Source: Prevotellaceae bacterium (GTDB taxonomy: Bacteria > Bacteroidota > Bacteroidia > Bacteroidales > Paludibacteraceae). Taken from it: DNA of 64,000 nt. The DNA lies in the NCBI GenBank assembly GCA_020636675.1, contig JACJXK010000012.1:1-64000 (forward strand). The letters run 5' to 3'. Both the position numbers and the translations under genes were made by a program. Shown here piece by piece: positions 28,801 to 36,785 of this stretch. Numbering within the stretch: the first letter of the stretch is position 1; the number at the start of each line of letters is the position of its first letter. The notes under the pieces are model-generated. The model was not told the DNA's origin, did not search any database, and was given only the letters and a program-made list of their open reading frames with translations.

Positions 28801-29695
28801 GCATGGATGTGATTGAAAGTCCGGCGTCTACGCTGATTTTGTCACTTCCAATCTCCGTGTTGTTCTCTTTAATGGCAAATTGAGGGTCGTTTTCCTTGTA
28901 GTTTAATGTGATTAGGTAGACGGAGTTGCAATATCCCGCAAGTTCTTTTGCGGAAGATGTGGCTGTTGTAATTCCCCACCAATTTCCTACGGTAAATCGT
29001 GTGTTGCTTCCTAATGTTTTGACTTTTATTGATTTGCTTGCTACTACAGTGCCGTCATTACTGACCTCCAATTTGTATTCTGCGTTGTTGATAGTTGGTG
29101 TGTAGTTGCTTAAGTCAGCACTAGTCTGTCCTGTTATGGCTGTTCCATTCTCATACCATTGATAGGTGTAATCGGTTGATGTTGGACAGATAAGAGAGGT
29201 GAGGTTTATTGCATCTCCCTCTTGTACCGTTGTTTCTCCGGATATCTTGATGAGATAGTCGCTCAACGATGGAGCCTCGGAAGTGAGTACGTATGGGTAT
29301 CCATTCCTCGTATTTAAATAGAGGGTGGAGGATCCTGTGTACTCTGTGGGTTGAATTACATTTTTTGCGTTGTCTGATCTGAATCCGGACGCATCGCCTT
29401 CAAACTTCAAATTGGAGGATGAAATCATAGACCCGTCTTCCATTATTTGAAAAGAAAAATAATAATTGTTTGAAATGCTTAACGATATCTCAAAGATGGA
29501 GTTGCAATCGTCGTATGCCGTTTTGGTGGCAGAGACCCCTTCTTGGTTTCCTATCGTTATGTTTTGGGCGTTAGATCCAACTGCAAATAACGATAATATC
29601 GTTGTCAGGAATAATATTGAACATTTGCCTACGAGGGCCTTCGCACATTTATTTCCTCTTCGGGAAATCAAATTGAGATAATGCATGCTTCTCAT
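22805..29695 (-). CDS. giant T9SS type B surface adhesin with Ig-like repeats
   Basis: The 2296-residue protein begins with a signal peptide ending near SNAQ (about residue 44). Two related modules follow (about 45-150 and 230-340), each trailed by an Ig-like module (YQWYENG and YQWYKSI motifs). A cysteine-rich jelly-roll-like domain covers about 545-810. Residues about 1090-2215 hold six copies of an A/B pair of Ig-like modules of about 94 residues each; most carry two cysteines at fixed places (A: TYCL and DxxC; B: FCEG and DEVC). The last about 85 residues are a gliding-motility/CHU-type T9SS type B sorting domain (NIITPYNSNQKNNVFM to the end, with VEIYNRYQQMVFEG and GWDGTYRG). It should cross the outer membrane by T9SS and stay on the surface, like SprB. 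Ligand unknown. Confidence 0.88.
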   Translation of the reverse strand: MRSMHYLNLISRRGNKCAKALVGKCSILFLTTILSLFAVGSNAQNITIGNQEGVSATKTAYDDCNSIFEISLSISNNYYFSFQIMEDGSMISSSNLKFEGDASGFRSDNAKNVIQPTEYTGSSTLYLNTRNGYPYVLTSEAPSLSDYLIKISGETTVQEGDAINLTSLICPTSTDYTYQWYENGTAITGQTSADLSNYTPTINNAEYKLEVSNDGTVVASKSIKVKTLGSNTRFTVGNWWGITTATSSAKELAGYCNSVYLITLNYKENDPQFAIKENNTEIGSDKISVDAGLSITSMLGGDQKTPGWKVPGQLSGTTEFFYLDARTTPYKLTKTLSDIDFIVAQITQTQGEENIQRGEKVSFEASVCGSVPTTEITYQWYKSINGGSSWTAIEGATSKALTDDEPDTDGSIYRVIVSDGTTEYNSNEIRIGFLPSSVKVNIDGANKINIVEYEVPNNTEVTIKAEAIEMADATYTIQYKTFGDSEWRDTTLAGGNGTWTYNSQENIEFQITATGISTATQKEESYKTIVLIRNIYQCDSNSAIDTLWFDDFGRFLSSTEYVAKDATGEEKTYSGNITNSQEESFPIVNFFAADPNFFVQKHDFASQDPLFGPYSGDCKADGYKHYNCWDEGECDGYRVQDGYYAILPNPDLSNCGKSAKDYWNGTDHTGNTNGGMLFVNCSGNSKNTVIYERDITINSDCDNVQLLFSAFISNAAITESSKPVNVRLDIFDENNNLIHSVSSGDIMPRNTGEKWSNLTFKFKSRGQKYKIQLTNNNEGGAENFGNDILIDDISITICYPNISLISDLNNKTKKKIETCQLDTVINLYAYNENGIKTYIDDPKYIFQYQKGNGVWNNLTGITSSDQTSIKLDSIDPRFHGETKFRTIVASSEEVINKINNGEELPVNCEQVYAIDSSFIVIFHYSGPMGPKIDTTGCVHEVMNLIGESSAKPRYEWVDADNGEVKSTEKEYSFTIDGSKDNYNLLFIGYEQLGCPDTQKVTVRKKEFVAFDAPESFIVCEYDSLVHLSNIVPVNAKFTWSINGTVDPSQTGSTFKIADGSPLKGNISVTGWVDGHCDSTRTISYEIFKKFDLALALTGEVTEGKLCFSENGEVKATATHTPESAKPSKYYWYRDNVLFGETDGNETTNIISENGKYEYKVIATDGICYAETSNAPSAIDSVSASKTVGLNLEPKDTIVCQGQPITFNVNVSNALDEVDITWSGIDVDGGEVTHTTNNFKDEFTITPSKRTAFTDMNTIKISVPDAICPGGFVERKINYYIHNNIDLSIEANDTYCLKDGDKIDLTANVDSGVPTKYVWYKNGEVVKTTTSNTSTVDIVNGKNEYKVVASDDVCKDKTSDMKAIEARNPIVLAIEPLDSAFCEGTTIRFRAKVKNALDSANVALTWTGDDIDGDITTNGHIASLDRTPAKLNTKTETRSIKISTPDEVCNAGVPATTETSYKIHNNINVAIDAKETYCLSGGEKIKLTAVVSTGEPTEYIWYKDGIKMTSTNTNVAEITIEDGNNKYTVEATDGTCANKTSEEKSIEARNPIEISLEPKDTVFCEGTAIDFKSTVKNALDKDNVIVTWSGDDVNAPTTTTGSNTSLLVTPIKSNNVTETRTISISTKDEVCGTSADPTSTTKYTIHNKIELSINAERTDNLFCLDQEAGDSIKLTANVTAGVPTKYEWFRNGVAIGTTEKIEDKFTISYGANSYTVKASDGVCNATTSTAKSIEARTKMVLKLTPDLQNICEGEFITFKADVDNELNDNTVVTWKGDDIATGTTTTGNETTYKMTTTKSGNKVEAGHTVITATDEVCKDNHPKDSVNYNVYKKIGIELLSNAEDNSRCMTADTATQRVKLTILVTKGDPSKFVWFDNETTNRKDTVRNVLLKEGSNNFYVLAIDNVCNKAGSEAKANNTVEVREPISLDLTLDKSTICVNTEVEASVIIKNTHDGSTTNIEWTPEGNPQPSANCGGGEGLDNLCDGTYTNNFDDLSAGMHDICVTAYASDSKICPASEICKTLSVQDSLKLFMRQDADKLCQRSDEAQYVNLYAGIHSGVPSSIIWSTGDTTKIESDTISIENILVRYASKIKVAPNKDSIYWAYGTDDVCKNSNKIYSDTIRVSNLLEVTMTADPTNVQMGDEVTLTAITTNDEHGDFSWYDAESGELLGTTEENTFKYRIEDNGIYKFYVSVDNHYCGDIASTKKRITVADYTVVPNIITPYNSNQKNNVFMGPKDDKPGYRVEIYNRYQQMVFEGENGWDGTYRGQLAEPGTYFYRVFMKDGRVFKGTVEVAKF

Positions 29696-29854
29696 CTCGA
29701 TATGTTTATTTTTAATATGTTTTTCTCTCTCTTTAATGGTATCGAATTCTAACAGAATCGAAATCTAATGCGATTTAATGTCGGTTTTTATTGAAAGGGG
29801 GAATGTATACCCCGGCCCTTTTGCCTTCGTTTTAAATCTCCTTTATTAAATCAT

Positions 29855-29867
29855 GGCTATTATAGCC
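29855..29867. promoter_or_regulatory. palindrome at the predicted start of the adhesin operon
   Basis: GGCTAT-T-ATAGCC is a perfect palindrome that begins 3 bases after the -7 box and covers the expected transcription start. This is the classic position for a repressor operator or an initial-transcript hairpin. Confidence 0.45.
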
Positions 29868-29869
29868 TT

Positions 29870-29901
29870 CAAATTTATGGATAGTTCCTAATAAAAACAA
29901 A
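29870..29901 (-). promoter_or_regulatory. promoter of the adhesin-OmpA-PorP operon
   Basis: The minus strand reads TTTG (29901-29898), 20 bases, then TAAATTTG (29877-29870): a full match to the Bacteroidetes promoter in both boxes and spacing. Start is expected near 29863, leaving a leader of about 165 bases that contains a G/C-rich hairpin near 29797-29826. Confidence 0.75.
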
Positions 29902-30066
29902 AAAAAATGGTTATTTTTATAATTTGGCTTAAATGTTTTATGTTTTGAAGTTGAAATCTGTCTGTATGATTTTATTTGAAGGTGTGGTCTTTTGATGGCT
30001 TGATGACAATATTGTGCTTCAGATGATTTCTTGTTGTTGTTCGGAAATATTACACGTTCGTTTATT
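29902..30066. other. intergenic sequence between the adhesin promoter and purL terminator
   Basis: A/T-rich sequence with no open frame or further element that I can support. Together with the leader it separates two minus-strand units by 414 bases. Confidence 0.5.
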
Positions 30067-30100
30067 AAAAAAGCAGGAGGTAAAGGACCTCCTGCTTTTT
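30067..30100. terminator. intrinsic terminator after purL
   Basis: A perfect 14-base-pair stem (30068-30081 with 30087-30100) is flanked by A and T runs on both sides, so it can work in both directions. It lies 10 bases after the purL stop. Confidence 0.9.
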
Positions 30101-30109
30101 CCTTGAAAT

Positions 30110-33100
30110 TTATTTGTTCTTCTCAATCCATTTCTTTGCGTTGACAAAAGCTTCCAACCATGGAGTGATTTCGTCTGTTTTTATCCTGTCCGCAGGATAG
30201 TATGCCCATTGCCAAGGGAAAATGGCACGTTCCAAGTGTGGCATCATAGCAAGGTGCCTGCCGTCTTTAGAACAGATGCCTGCTGCTGCATATTGCGAAC
30301 CGTTAGGATTTGCCGGATATGCGTCGTATTCATATTTGGCAATGATGTTGTATTCCTTCTCTTCATAAGGGAAGTCGAATTTTCCTTCTCCGTGGGCAAC
30401 CCAGATTCCGAGTTTGCTTCCGGAAAGAGAACCGAACATGACGGATTGGTTTTCCGGAATGGTTAGTCCTACAAAACTTGACTCGAATTTGTGAGAGTTG
30501 TTGTGCAGCATCTTGTGCTTTTTCTCGTGCTCAGGATATACAAGCCCTAATTCTGCCATGACTTGGCATCCGTTGCAGACGCCCAGACTTAGAGTGTCTT
30601 TGCGTGCGTAGAACTTGTCGAGTGCGGCTTTCGCCTTTTCGTTGAAAAGGAAACCTCCTGCCCATCCTTTGGCCGAACCTAAAACGTCTGAGTTGGAGAA
30701 TCCTCCACAGAAGACGATCATGTTGACGTCTTCTAGCGTTTCACGGCCGGAAGCCAAGTCTGTCATGTGTACGTCCTTGACGTCAAATCCCGCTAGCCAC
30801 AATGAATAGGCCATCTCTCGGTCTCCGTTAGTTCCTTTGTCTCGGATGATGGCGGCGCAAATCCCGCTTTTCTCTGTTCTGTCTGCAGATAGTCCTAATT
30901 TGGACATTTTGCCTGCAAATGTGTCGTCGAATTTGTACTGAAGAGGTTGGCTCTTGTAATTGTCGAAACGTTCTTTTGCACATTTCTCTCCGCTTTGTCT
31001 GCGGTCAAGCAGATAAGAAGACTTGAACCATACATCACGAAGCGCGTCGATGTCGAAATTGTGCTTTTTGCCTCCTTTGCTGATTTGGATGCTTCTGCCG
31101 TCTGTGACAGTAGCTATCTTGGCGAAGCCGATACCCTCGTCTTTCAATATCTTTTCTACCTCGGAGCAGTTCTCTACCTGAATTAATACGCCAGGATTTT
31201 CGCTGAATAGTATCTTGACAAGATCCATTTCAACTAGATCGTCTAGTGTTACGTCCAAACCACCCTTCGTGTTGGCGAAGCACATCTCTAGTAATGCAGT
31301 GATCAGACCTCCTGCGGAAATGTCATGTCCGGCAAGTACTAGGTCTTTCTTTATCAACTCTTGGATTGCTTCAAATGCATCGACGAAGTATTCGGAGTCG
31401 GTGACGTTTGGAGTTTTCTTCCCAATCTTATTCAGCGTCTGTGCTAAAGCAGAACCTCCTAACTGAAGCTGGTCGAAAGAGAAGTCGATATGATAGATGG
31501 AAGTCCCTTTCTTATTAAGAAGAACTGGTCCTACAATCTTGCGGACGTCAGATATTTCTGCGCCAGCGGAGATGATGACAGTACCAGGTGAGTAGACCTT
31601 CTCGTCTCCATATTTTTGAGTCATGGAAAGAGAATCCTTTCCTGTAGGAATGTTCACTCCCAAAGAACATGCAAACTCGCTACAAGCCTCTACCGCTTTG
31701 TATAGACGGGCATCTTCTCCTTCGTTCTTGCAAGGCCACATCCAGTTGGCGCTGAGCGAAACGCTGCTGATGCCTTCTTCCAAAGGAGCCCAAACTATAT
31801 TGGTCAATGCTTCTGCGATAGACAGTACGGAGCCGGCCGCAGAATCTATCATTGCTGCCATCGGCGCATGTCCGATAGAGGTCGCGATTCCGGATTTCCA
31901 TCTGTAATCCAATGATACGGCTCCGAGGTCGTTCAGCGGTAACTGAATCTCTCCTGCGCATTGTTGTCTCGCAATTTTACCTGTGATGGAACGGTCTACC
32001 TTGTTGGTCAACCAGTCTTTGCAGGCTACAGATTCAAGCTGAAGCACATTGTTCAGATATTCGTCAATCTTTGACTCTTCTGTGTGTATGTCTTCGTATG
32101 TCTCTACTACGGTCTTATCCGTGATGATAGTACGAGGTGGTTTGCCGATCATATAATCGAGCCTTAGGTCGATAGGCTTTTCTCCGTTCTCTTTCTCGAA
32201 AACGAAACACATGTCGCCGGTGGTTTCTCCGACTACGTACATAGGGGCACGCTCACGGTCTGCTATCCTCTTGATGAGATCAATGTCCTGTTCGTTGACG
32301 AGGCATCCCATGCGCTCCTGACTTTCGTTTCCGATAATCTCTTTTGCGGAAAGGGTAGGGTCTCCAACCGGAAGTTTGTCCATGTCGATTTTTCCTCCGG
32401 TACTCTCCACTAGTTCGGAGAGACAGTTTAAGTGGCCTCCTGCACCGTGGTCGTGAATGGAGACGATTGGGTTCTTCTCTGATTCTGCAAGTGTACGGAT
32501 GACGTTGGCTACTCGTTTCTGCATTTCTGGATTTGCCCTCTGTACCGCATTCAACTCGATGGAGTTGTTGTATTGTCCTGTGTCCACAGAAGAAACGGCT
32601 CCTCCGCCCATGCCTATTCGGTAGTTGTCTCCGCCCATTACGATGACCTTCTGTCCTGGTACGGGTTCGCCTTTCAGACTGTCCTTCATTTTGGCGAAAC
32701 CTATACCTCCCGCCATCATGATGACTTTGTCGTATGCGAATTTCTTAAAGTTCTCCGCATGTTCGAATGTCAAAAGAGAACCGCAGATAAGCGGTTGTCC
32801 GTATTTATTTCCGAAGTCGCTGGCTCCGTTGGATGCTTTGATAAGAATTTGTTCCGGCGTTTGGTAAAGCCATTTGCGCTCGTCCATTCCTTCCTCCCAT
32901 TTGCGTCCTGCTTCTGAGCGTGGGTAGGAGGTCATGTAAACGGCCGTCCCTGCCATTGGCAAACTTGCCTTTCCTCCGCCGAGACGGTCTCTAATCTCGC
33001 CTCCGGAGCCGGTGGCTGCACCATTGAATGGCTCTACTGTGGTTGGAAAATTATGCGTTTCTGCCTTCAATGAGATGACGGATTTTATTTTTTTTATCTC

Positions 33101-33799
33101 GAAGAAGTCCGGTTTGTCGCCGCTTGCCGGTGCGAATTGTTCTATCTCGGGTCCTTCGTTGAAGGCTACGTTGTCTTTGTATGCAGATACAAGTTTGTTT
33201 GGATTTTCTTCGGATGTCTTTTTAATCAACTTGAACAGAGAACTCTCCTTCTCTTCCCCGTCAATTACATATAGACCATTGAATATCTTGTGACGGCAAT
33301 GCTCTGAGTTGACTTGTGAGAATCCGAACACCTCGCTGTCTGTCAACTTTCTTCCTATCTTTTCGCTGATTCCGTTCAAGTAAGCAATCTCGTCTGGATT
33401 GAGAGCCAAACCTTCTTTCTTATTGTACTCTTCGATGTTGTCTATGTGTACGATTGAATCTGGTTGTTTGTCGATATTAAAGATGCTTTGGTCTAGTTTG
33501 CTGTAGATGCGTTGCAACATAGAATCGTGCTCGGAATCTGCACCTTTGGCGGCAAAGTACTCTTCGATACGAAGAATGCCATTCATGCCCATGTTTTGGG
33601 TGATCTCTACGGCATTCGTACTCCAAGGGGTTATCATTTCGCGACGCGGACCGATAAACCATCCTCCGATCTCTTTTTCTTCGGTGAATTTGGCTCCACT
33701 GAAAAGCCATGTCAGTTTCTCAATGTCTTGAGAAGATAGTGCAAGGTTGGAATCGACTGCGATTACTCCTGCATCCTCTTTTTTGAAGAATAGAATCAT
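30110..33799 (-). CDS. purL: phosphoribosylformylglycinamidine synthase, large single-chain form
   Basis: The 1229-residue enzyme makes formylglycinamidine ribonucleotide from FGAR, glutamine and ATP in purine synthesis. It is the fused form of proteobacteria and Bacteroidetes: an N-terminal PurS-like region, two AIRS-like halves (KAETHNFPTTVEPFNGAATGSGG near residue 245; IHDHGAGGHLNCLSE near 440; HDISAGGLITALLEM near 830) and a C-terminal glutaminase with the nucleophile in LSLGVCNGCQ near residue 1075 and the VAHGEGKF histidine. Length fits the family. A -7 box lies at 33881-33888. Confidence 0.97.
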   Translation of the reverse strand: MILFFKKEDAGVIAVDSNLALSSQDIEKLTWLFSGAKFTEEKEIGGWFIGPRREMITPWSTNAVEITQNMGMNGILRIEEYFAAKGADSEHDSMLQRIYSKLDQSIFNIDKQPDSIVHIDNIEEYNKKEGLALNPDEIAYLNGISEKIGRKLTDSEVFGFSQVNSEHCRHKIFNGLYVIDGEEKESSLFKLIKKTSEENPNKLVSAYKDNVAFNEGPEIEQFAPASGDKPDFFEIKKIKSVISLKAETHNFPTTVEPFNGAATGSGGEIRDRLGGGKASLPMAGTAVYMTSYPRSEAGRKWEEGMDERKWLYQTPEQILIKASNGASDFGNKYGQPLICGSLLTFEHAENFKKFAYDKVIMMAGGIGFAKMKDSLKGEPVPGQKVIVMGGDNYRIGMGGGAVSSVDTGQYNNSIELNAVQRANPEMQKRVANVIRTLAESEKNPIVSIHDHGAGGHLNCLSELVESTGGKIDMDKLPVGDPTLSAKEIIGNESQERMGCLVNEQDIDLIKRIADRERAPMYVVGETTGDMCFVFEKENGEKPIDLRLDYMIGKPPRTIITDKTVVETYEDIHTEESKIDEYLNNVLQLESVACKDWLTNKVDRSITGKIARQQCAGEIQLPLNDLGAVSLDYRWKSGIATSIGHAPMAAMIDSAAGSVLSIAEALTNIVWAPLEEGISSVSLSANWMWPCKNEGEDARLYKAVEACSEFACSLGVNIPTGKDSLSMTQKYGDEKVYSPGTVIISAGAEISDVRKIVGPVLLNKKGTSIYHIDFSFDQLQLGGSALAQTLNKIGKKTPNVTDSEYFVDAFEAIQELIKKDLVLAGHDISAGGLITALLEMCFANTKGGLDVTLDDLVEMDLVKILFSENPGVLIQVENCSEVEKILKDEGIGFAKIATVTDGRSIQISKGGKKHNFDIDALRDVWFKSSYLLDRRQSGEKCAKERFDNYKSQPLQYKFDDTFAGKMSKLGLSADRTEKSGICAAIIRDKGTNGDREMAYSLWLAGFDVKDVHMTDLASGRETLEDVNMIVFCGGFSNSDVLGSAKGWAGGFLFNEKAKAALDKFYARKDTLSLGVCNGCQVMAELGLVYPEHEKKHKMLHNNSHKFESSFVGLTIPENQSVMFGSLSGSKLGIWVAHGEGKFDFPYEEKEYNIIAKYEYDAYPANPNGSQYAAAGICSKDGRHLAMMPHLERAIFPWQWAYYPADRIKTDEITPWLEAFVNAKKWIEKNK

Positions 33800-33880
33800 A
33801 TATATGATCGTTTTGTAATTATATTCTTAAGAATAAAATTCTGAAAAATAGAAGAAAAGATGCTTTTCTCTATTTTTTTG

Positions 33881-33888
33881 CAAACTTA
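33881..33888 (-). promoter_or_regulatory. probable -7 element of purL
   Basis: Minus-strand TAAGTTTG matches the consensus and predicts a leader of about 75 bases. I found no good -33 match, and no structure that I recognise as a purine riboswitch. Confidence 0.45.
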
Positions 33889-34101
33889 CGGAAAAATCTC
33901 GGTTTTATGTCTGTTTGTTGCTGATAATAATAAATAATAGATGTACGTTTGTTTGCGAATGTATTGTCAATGTGAGGATTGAACTGGTTTTTCTTGAAAT
34001 GCAAATTGTGCTTGCCGTTAATCGACTTTGTTTGCTTGCTTAATGAAAAGTTGATGAAGGTTAAATTCGAATGGAGGATTTACAGAAACCTTTGTTTGGT
34101 T
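33889..34101. other. intergenic sequence between purL and GH3 promoters
   Basis: About 210 bases between divergent units. No open frame, hairpin or RNA gene is evident. Confidence 0.45.
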
Positions 34102-34132
34102 TTTGTAAAATCGTAAAAACCATCTATTTTTG
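34102..34132 (+). promoter_or_regulatory. promoter of the GH3 pair
   Basis: TTTG (34102-34105), 19 bases, then TATTTTTG (34125-34132): both boxes and spacing match the Bacteroidetes consensus. Start is expected near 34139, giving an unusually long leader of about 434 bases before the GH3 ATG. Confidence 0.65.
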
Positions 34133-34138
34133 AAAGTA

Positions 34139-34572
34139 GAGAGTGTATATGCGACATATGTCTAAAGATGTGATATCTTAGGTGATGAAAAAGATTAATG
34201 GATGTCAATCCTCCTTCTGTTGGGTATCTGTTCTTCTATTTGGAACTTTTATGTGAATGGAGAAGTCGTGGTGTATTTGTTATGGTTCTAAAAATATGGT
34301 TCTCTGTAGTGTTTTATTGCTTTCCGTATGTGGAGATGAAACGATGACGGATTTTCGTTGATTTAGTAGGGGCGCATTATCTGTAGTAAACGTTGCCAAA
34401 TTTGTTCTCTGTCTTTGACATCTGTTGGTTTCCGAACTGCGATGGATGTCCTCTTTTTGCGAAGTGCAGTCTGAAATTTGGGATTTCGTCGCATCCGGAA
34501 GATGTTGTTGTATCATGCTTTTATACAAATCTTATTAAAACTGAACATTGAGATATAAATAAATAGAAGAAT
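34139..34572 (+). other. long untranslated leader of the GH3 gene
   Basis: If the promoter at 34102-34132 is used, these 434 bases are transcribed but hold no plus-strand frame of note. A minus-strand frame of 82 codons (34280-34528) has no recognisable content. I see no known riboswitch. A second, nearer promoter may exist. Confidence 0.35.
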
Positions 34573-36780
34573 ATGATGAAGAAAAGCAATGCGTTTATTT
34601 TGTCATTGGCACTACTTCACCCAATGGTAACTACTATGGCACAAAAAAGTGGTGATAAGGAGCTGCTTATGCGGCAGGAGGCAAAGGAAGTCATCTCTAG
34701 TATGACGATGGAAGAAAAGTTGTCTCAGTTGATGAATGTATCTCCGGGTATTGATCGACTGAACATTAAGCCATATGATTGGTGGAACGAGGGTCTGCAT
34801 GGGGTTGGTCGTGATGGGCGAGCGACGGTATTCCCTCAGCCTATCGGTTTGGCTGCCACTTTCGATGAAGAACTTGTCCGTCAGATAGGGGATGCAGTGG
34901 CTACGGAAGGCCGTGCAAAATTCAATGTGGCTCAGAAAATGAAGAACTATTCCCGTAATGCGGGCTTGACCTTTTGGTCTCCTAATGTCAATATCTTCCG
35001 GGATCCCCGCTGGGGTCGAGGAATGGAGACCTATGGGGAAGATCCGTTCTTGACGGGAACATTAGGCACCGCTTATGTGCATGGTTTGCAGGGTGATGAC
35101 CCGATTTATCTTAAGGCGGCTGCTTGTGCAAAACATTATGCGGTCCATTCAGGTCCTGAGTCAACCCGGCACGAGGCGGATATCCATCCTACAAAACGAG
35201 ATCTTTTCGAAACCTATCTCCCTGCATTCAAAATGTTGGTTCGGCAAGGCAAGGTGGAGGTGGTTATGGCTGCCTATAATGCGGTCTATGGGGAGGCTTG
35301 CCCCGGTTCTTCCTATATGTTGACGGAGATTCTCCGTAATGACTGGGGTTTTAACGGCCATATTGTCTCCGATTGTGGTGCCGTGAATGACATCTATGGA
35401 GGGCACGCCATGGTTAAGACGGAGGCGGAGGCTTGTGCTGTGGCTGTTAAGGCAGGCTTGAATCTGGAATGCGGCAATACTTTCATGGCTATGAAATCAG
35501 CTCTTGACCAAAATCTGCTCACGGAGGCCGATATTGATAATGCACTTCTTCCTTTGGTGATGACCCGTCTTAAATTGGGCATTTTGAAGGAAGATAAGGA
35601 CTGCCCTTATAACGAGATGGACGAGGATGTGATCTGTTGTGATAAACATACCGACTTAGCCAAAAGAGCGGCGGTGGAGAGTATGGTTCTTTTGAAAAAT
35701 GACAATAACCTGTTGCCTCTGAACAAGGATATCCGCACGCTATATGTGGGCGGTGAGGGGGCTACGGACATTTTCAGTCAGATGGGTAACTATTACGGAC
35801 TTAGTCCTCGTTTTAGCTCCTATTTGCAGGGCATAATGTCGAAGGTAAGCAACGGAACGAGTGTTAACTTCCGACCTGGATTTATGCTTGTGACGCCGGA
35901 ACTTAATGAGATGAATTGGGCGGTGGGTGATGCCGCTGAAGCTGATTATGCTATCCTCGTGATGGGAAATAATGGCAATACGGAAGGCGAAGAGGGGGAG
36001 GCCATTGCCAATGGAACACGTGGTGATAGAATAGGAATCGGATTGCCGGAGTCGCAGATGAGTTTCCTTCGTCGCGTGCGGGAAAGTCGCATGGGCAGTG
36101 GAAAGTCGGGCGGACTTGTTGTCGTGCTGACAGGTGGCAGCCCTATTGATATGCGCGAAATATGCAAGTTGGCTGATGCTGTTGTGCTTGCGTGGTATTC
36201 AGGACAAGAGGGCGGACTCGCATTGGGCGATTTGATTTTCGGGGATGCGAACTTCTGTGGTAGACTTCCTATCACGTTTCCTGCCGATGTTGATAAACTT
36301 CCTGCTCTGGATGATTATTCCATGCGGAACAGGACATATAAATATATGACGGACAATGTGATGTTTCCGTTTGGGTATGGTTTGAACTATAGCCGTGTGG
36401 CTTATGCTGATGCTTCGTTGGCCGATGCGAAGTCTGTTTCTGGAGTCAAGAAAGGAAGTCCGTTGCTCGTGAAGGCGGTGATTCGAAACTATGGTAAGGT
36501 GGCGGTGGATGAAGTGGTTCAGGTCTATCTTGCATCGCCGGAGGCTGGCAGGAAAGCTCCTAACCAGCAGCTGGTGGCTTTCAAACGGGTGAGGTTGGCT
36601 CCCGGCTCTGAACAAACTGTCGAATTTTCAATTTCTGCCGAATTGTTGGAAACCGTGCAGGAAGATGGCTCCTCCAAACTGCTGAAGGGAGAATATCATC
36701 TCACTATTGGTGGTGCGGCTCCTTGTACCCGTAGCCGGGAGTTAGGCGTAAGCCTGTCTTCTTTTATCTTTAAATTATAA
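34573..36780 (+). CDS. exported glycoside hydrolase family 3 enzyme (beta-xylosidase/beta-glucosidase type)
   Basis: The 735-residue protein has a signal peptide (about 1-23, ending ...TTMAQ), the GH3 N-terminal barrel with DWWNEGLHGVGRDGRATVFPQPIG, NIFRDPRWGRGMETYGEDP and KHYAVHSG, and the nucleophile Asp267 in VSDCGAV. The C-terminal alpha/beta domain and a fibronectin-like tail follow. The DWWNEGLHG and SDCGAVNDI wording is that of GH3 xylosidases, so xylan or other plant beta-glycans are likely substrates in the periplasm. ATG at 34576 is an alternative start. A second, broken GH3 gene starts 5 bases after the stop. Confidence 0.88.
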   Translation: MMKKSNAFILSLALLHPMVTTMAQKSGDKELLMRQEAKEVISSMTMEEKLSQLMNVSPGIDRLNIKPYDWWNEGLHGVGRDGRATVFPQPIGLAATFDEELVRQIGDAVATEGRAKFNVAQKMKNYSRNAGLTFWSPNVNIFRDPRWGRGMETYGEDPFLTGTLGTAYVHGLQGDDPIYLKAAACAKHYAVHSGPESTRHEADIHPTKRDLFETYLPAFKMLVRQGKVEVVMAAYNAVYGEACPGSSYMLTEILRNDWGFNGHIVSDCGAVNDIYGGHAMVKTEAEACAVAVKAGLNLECGNTFMAMKSALDQNLLTEADIDNALLPLVMTRLKLGILKEDKDCPYNEMDEDVICCDKHTDLAKRAAVESMVLLKNDNNLLPLNKDIRTLYVGGEGATDIFSQMGNYYGLSPRFSSYLQGIMSKVSNGTSVNFRPGFMLVTPELNEMNWAVGDAAEADYAILVMGNNGNTEGEEGEAIANGTRGDRIGIGLPESQMSFLRRVRESRMGSGKSGGLVVVLTGGSPIDMREICKLADAVVLAWYSGQEGGLALGDLIFGDANFCGRLPITFPADVDKLPALDDYSMRNRTYKYMTDNVMFPFGYGLNYSRVAYADASLADAKSVSGVKKGSPLLVKAVIRNYGKVAVDEVVQVYLASPEAGRKAPNQQLVAFKRVRLAPGSEQTVEFSISAELLETVQEDGSSKLLKGEYHLTIGGAAPCTRSRELGVSLSSFIFKL

Positions 36781-36785
36781 TCTTT

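Noticed and set aside
33800..33880. Purine riboswitch in the purL leader
   Set aside because: The short A/T-rich leader lacks any three-way junction or conserved loop that I can see.
34280..34528. Minus-strand frame of 82 codons upstream of GH3
   Set aside because: No recognisable sequence, no promoter on that strand, and it lies in a probable leader.
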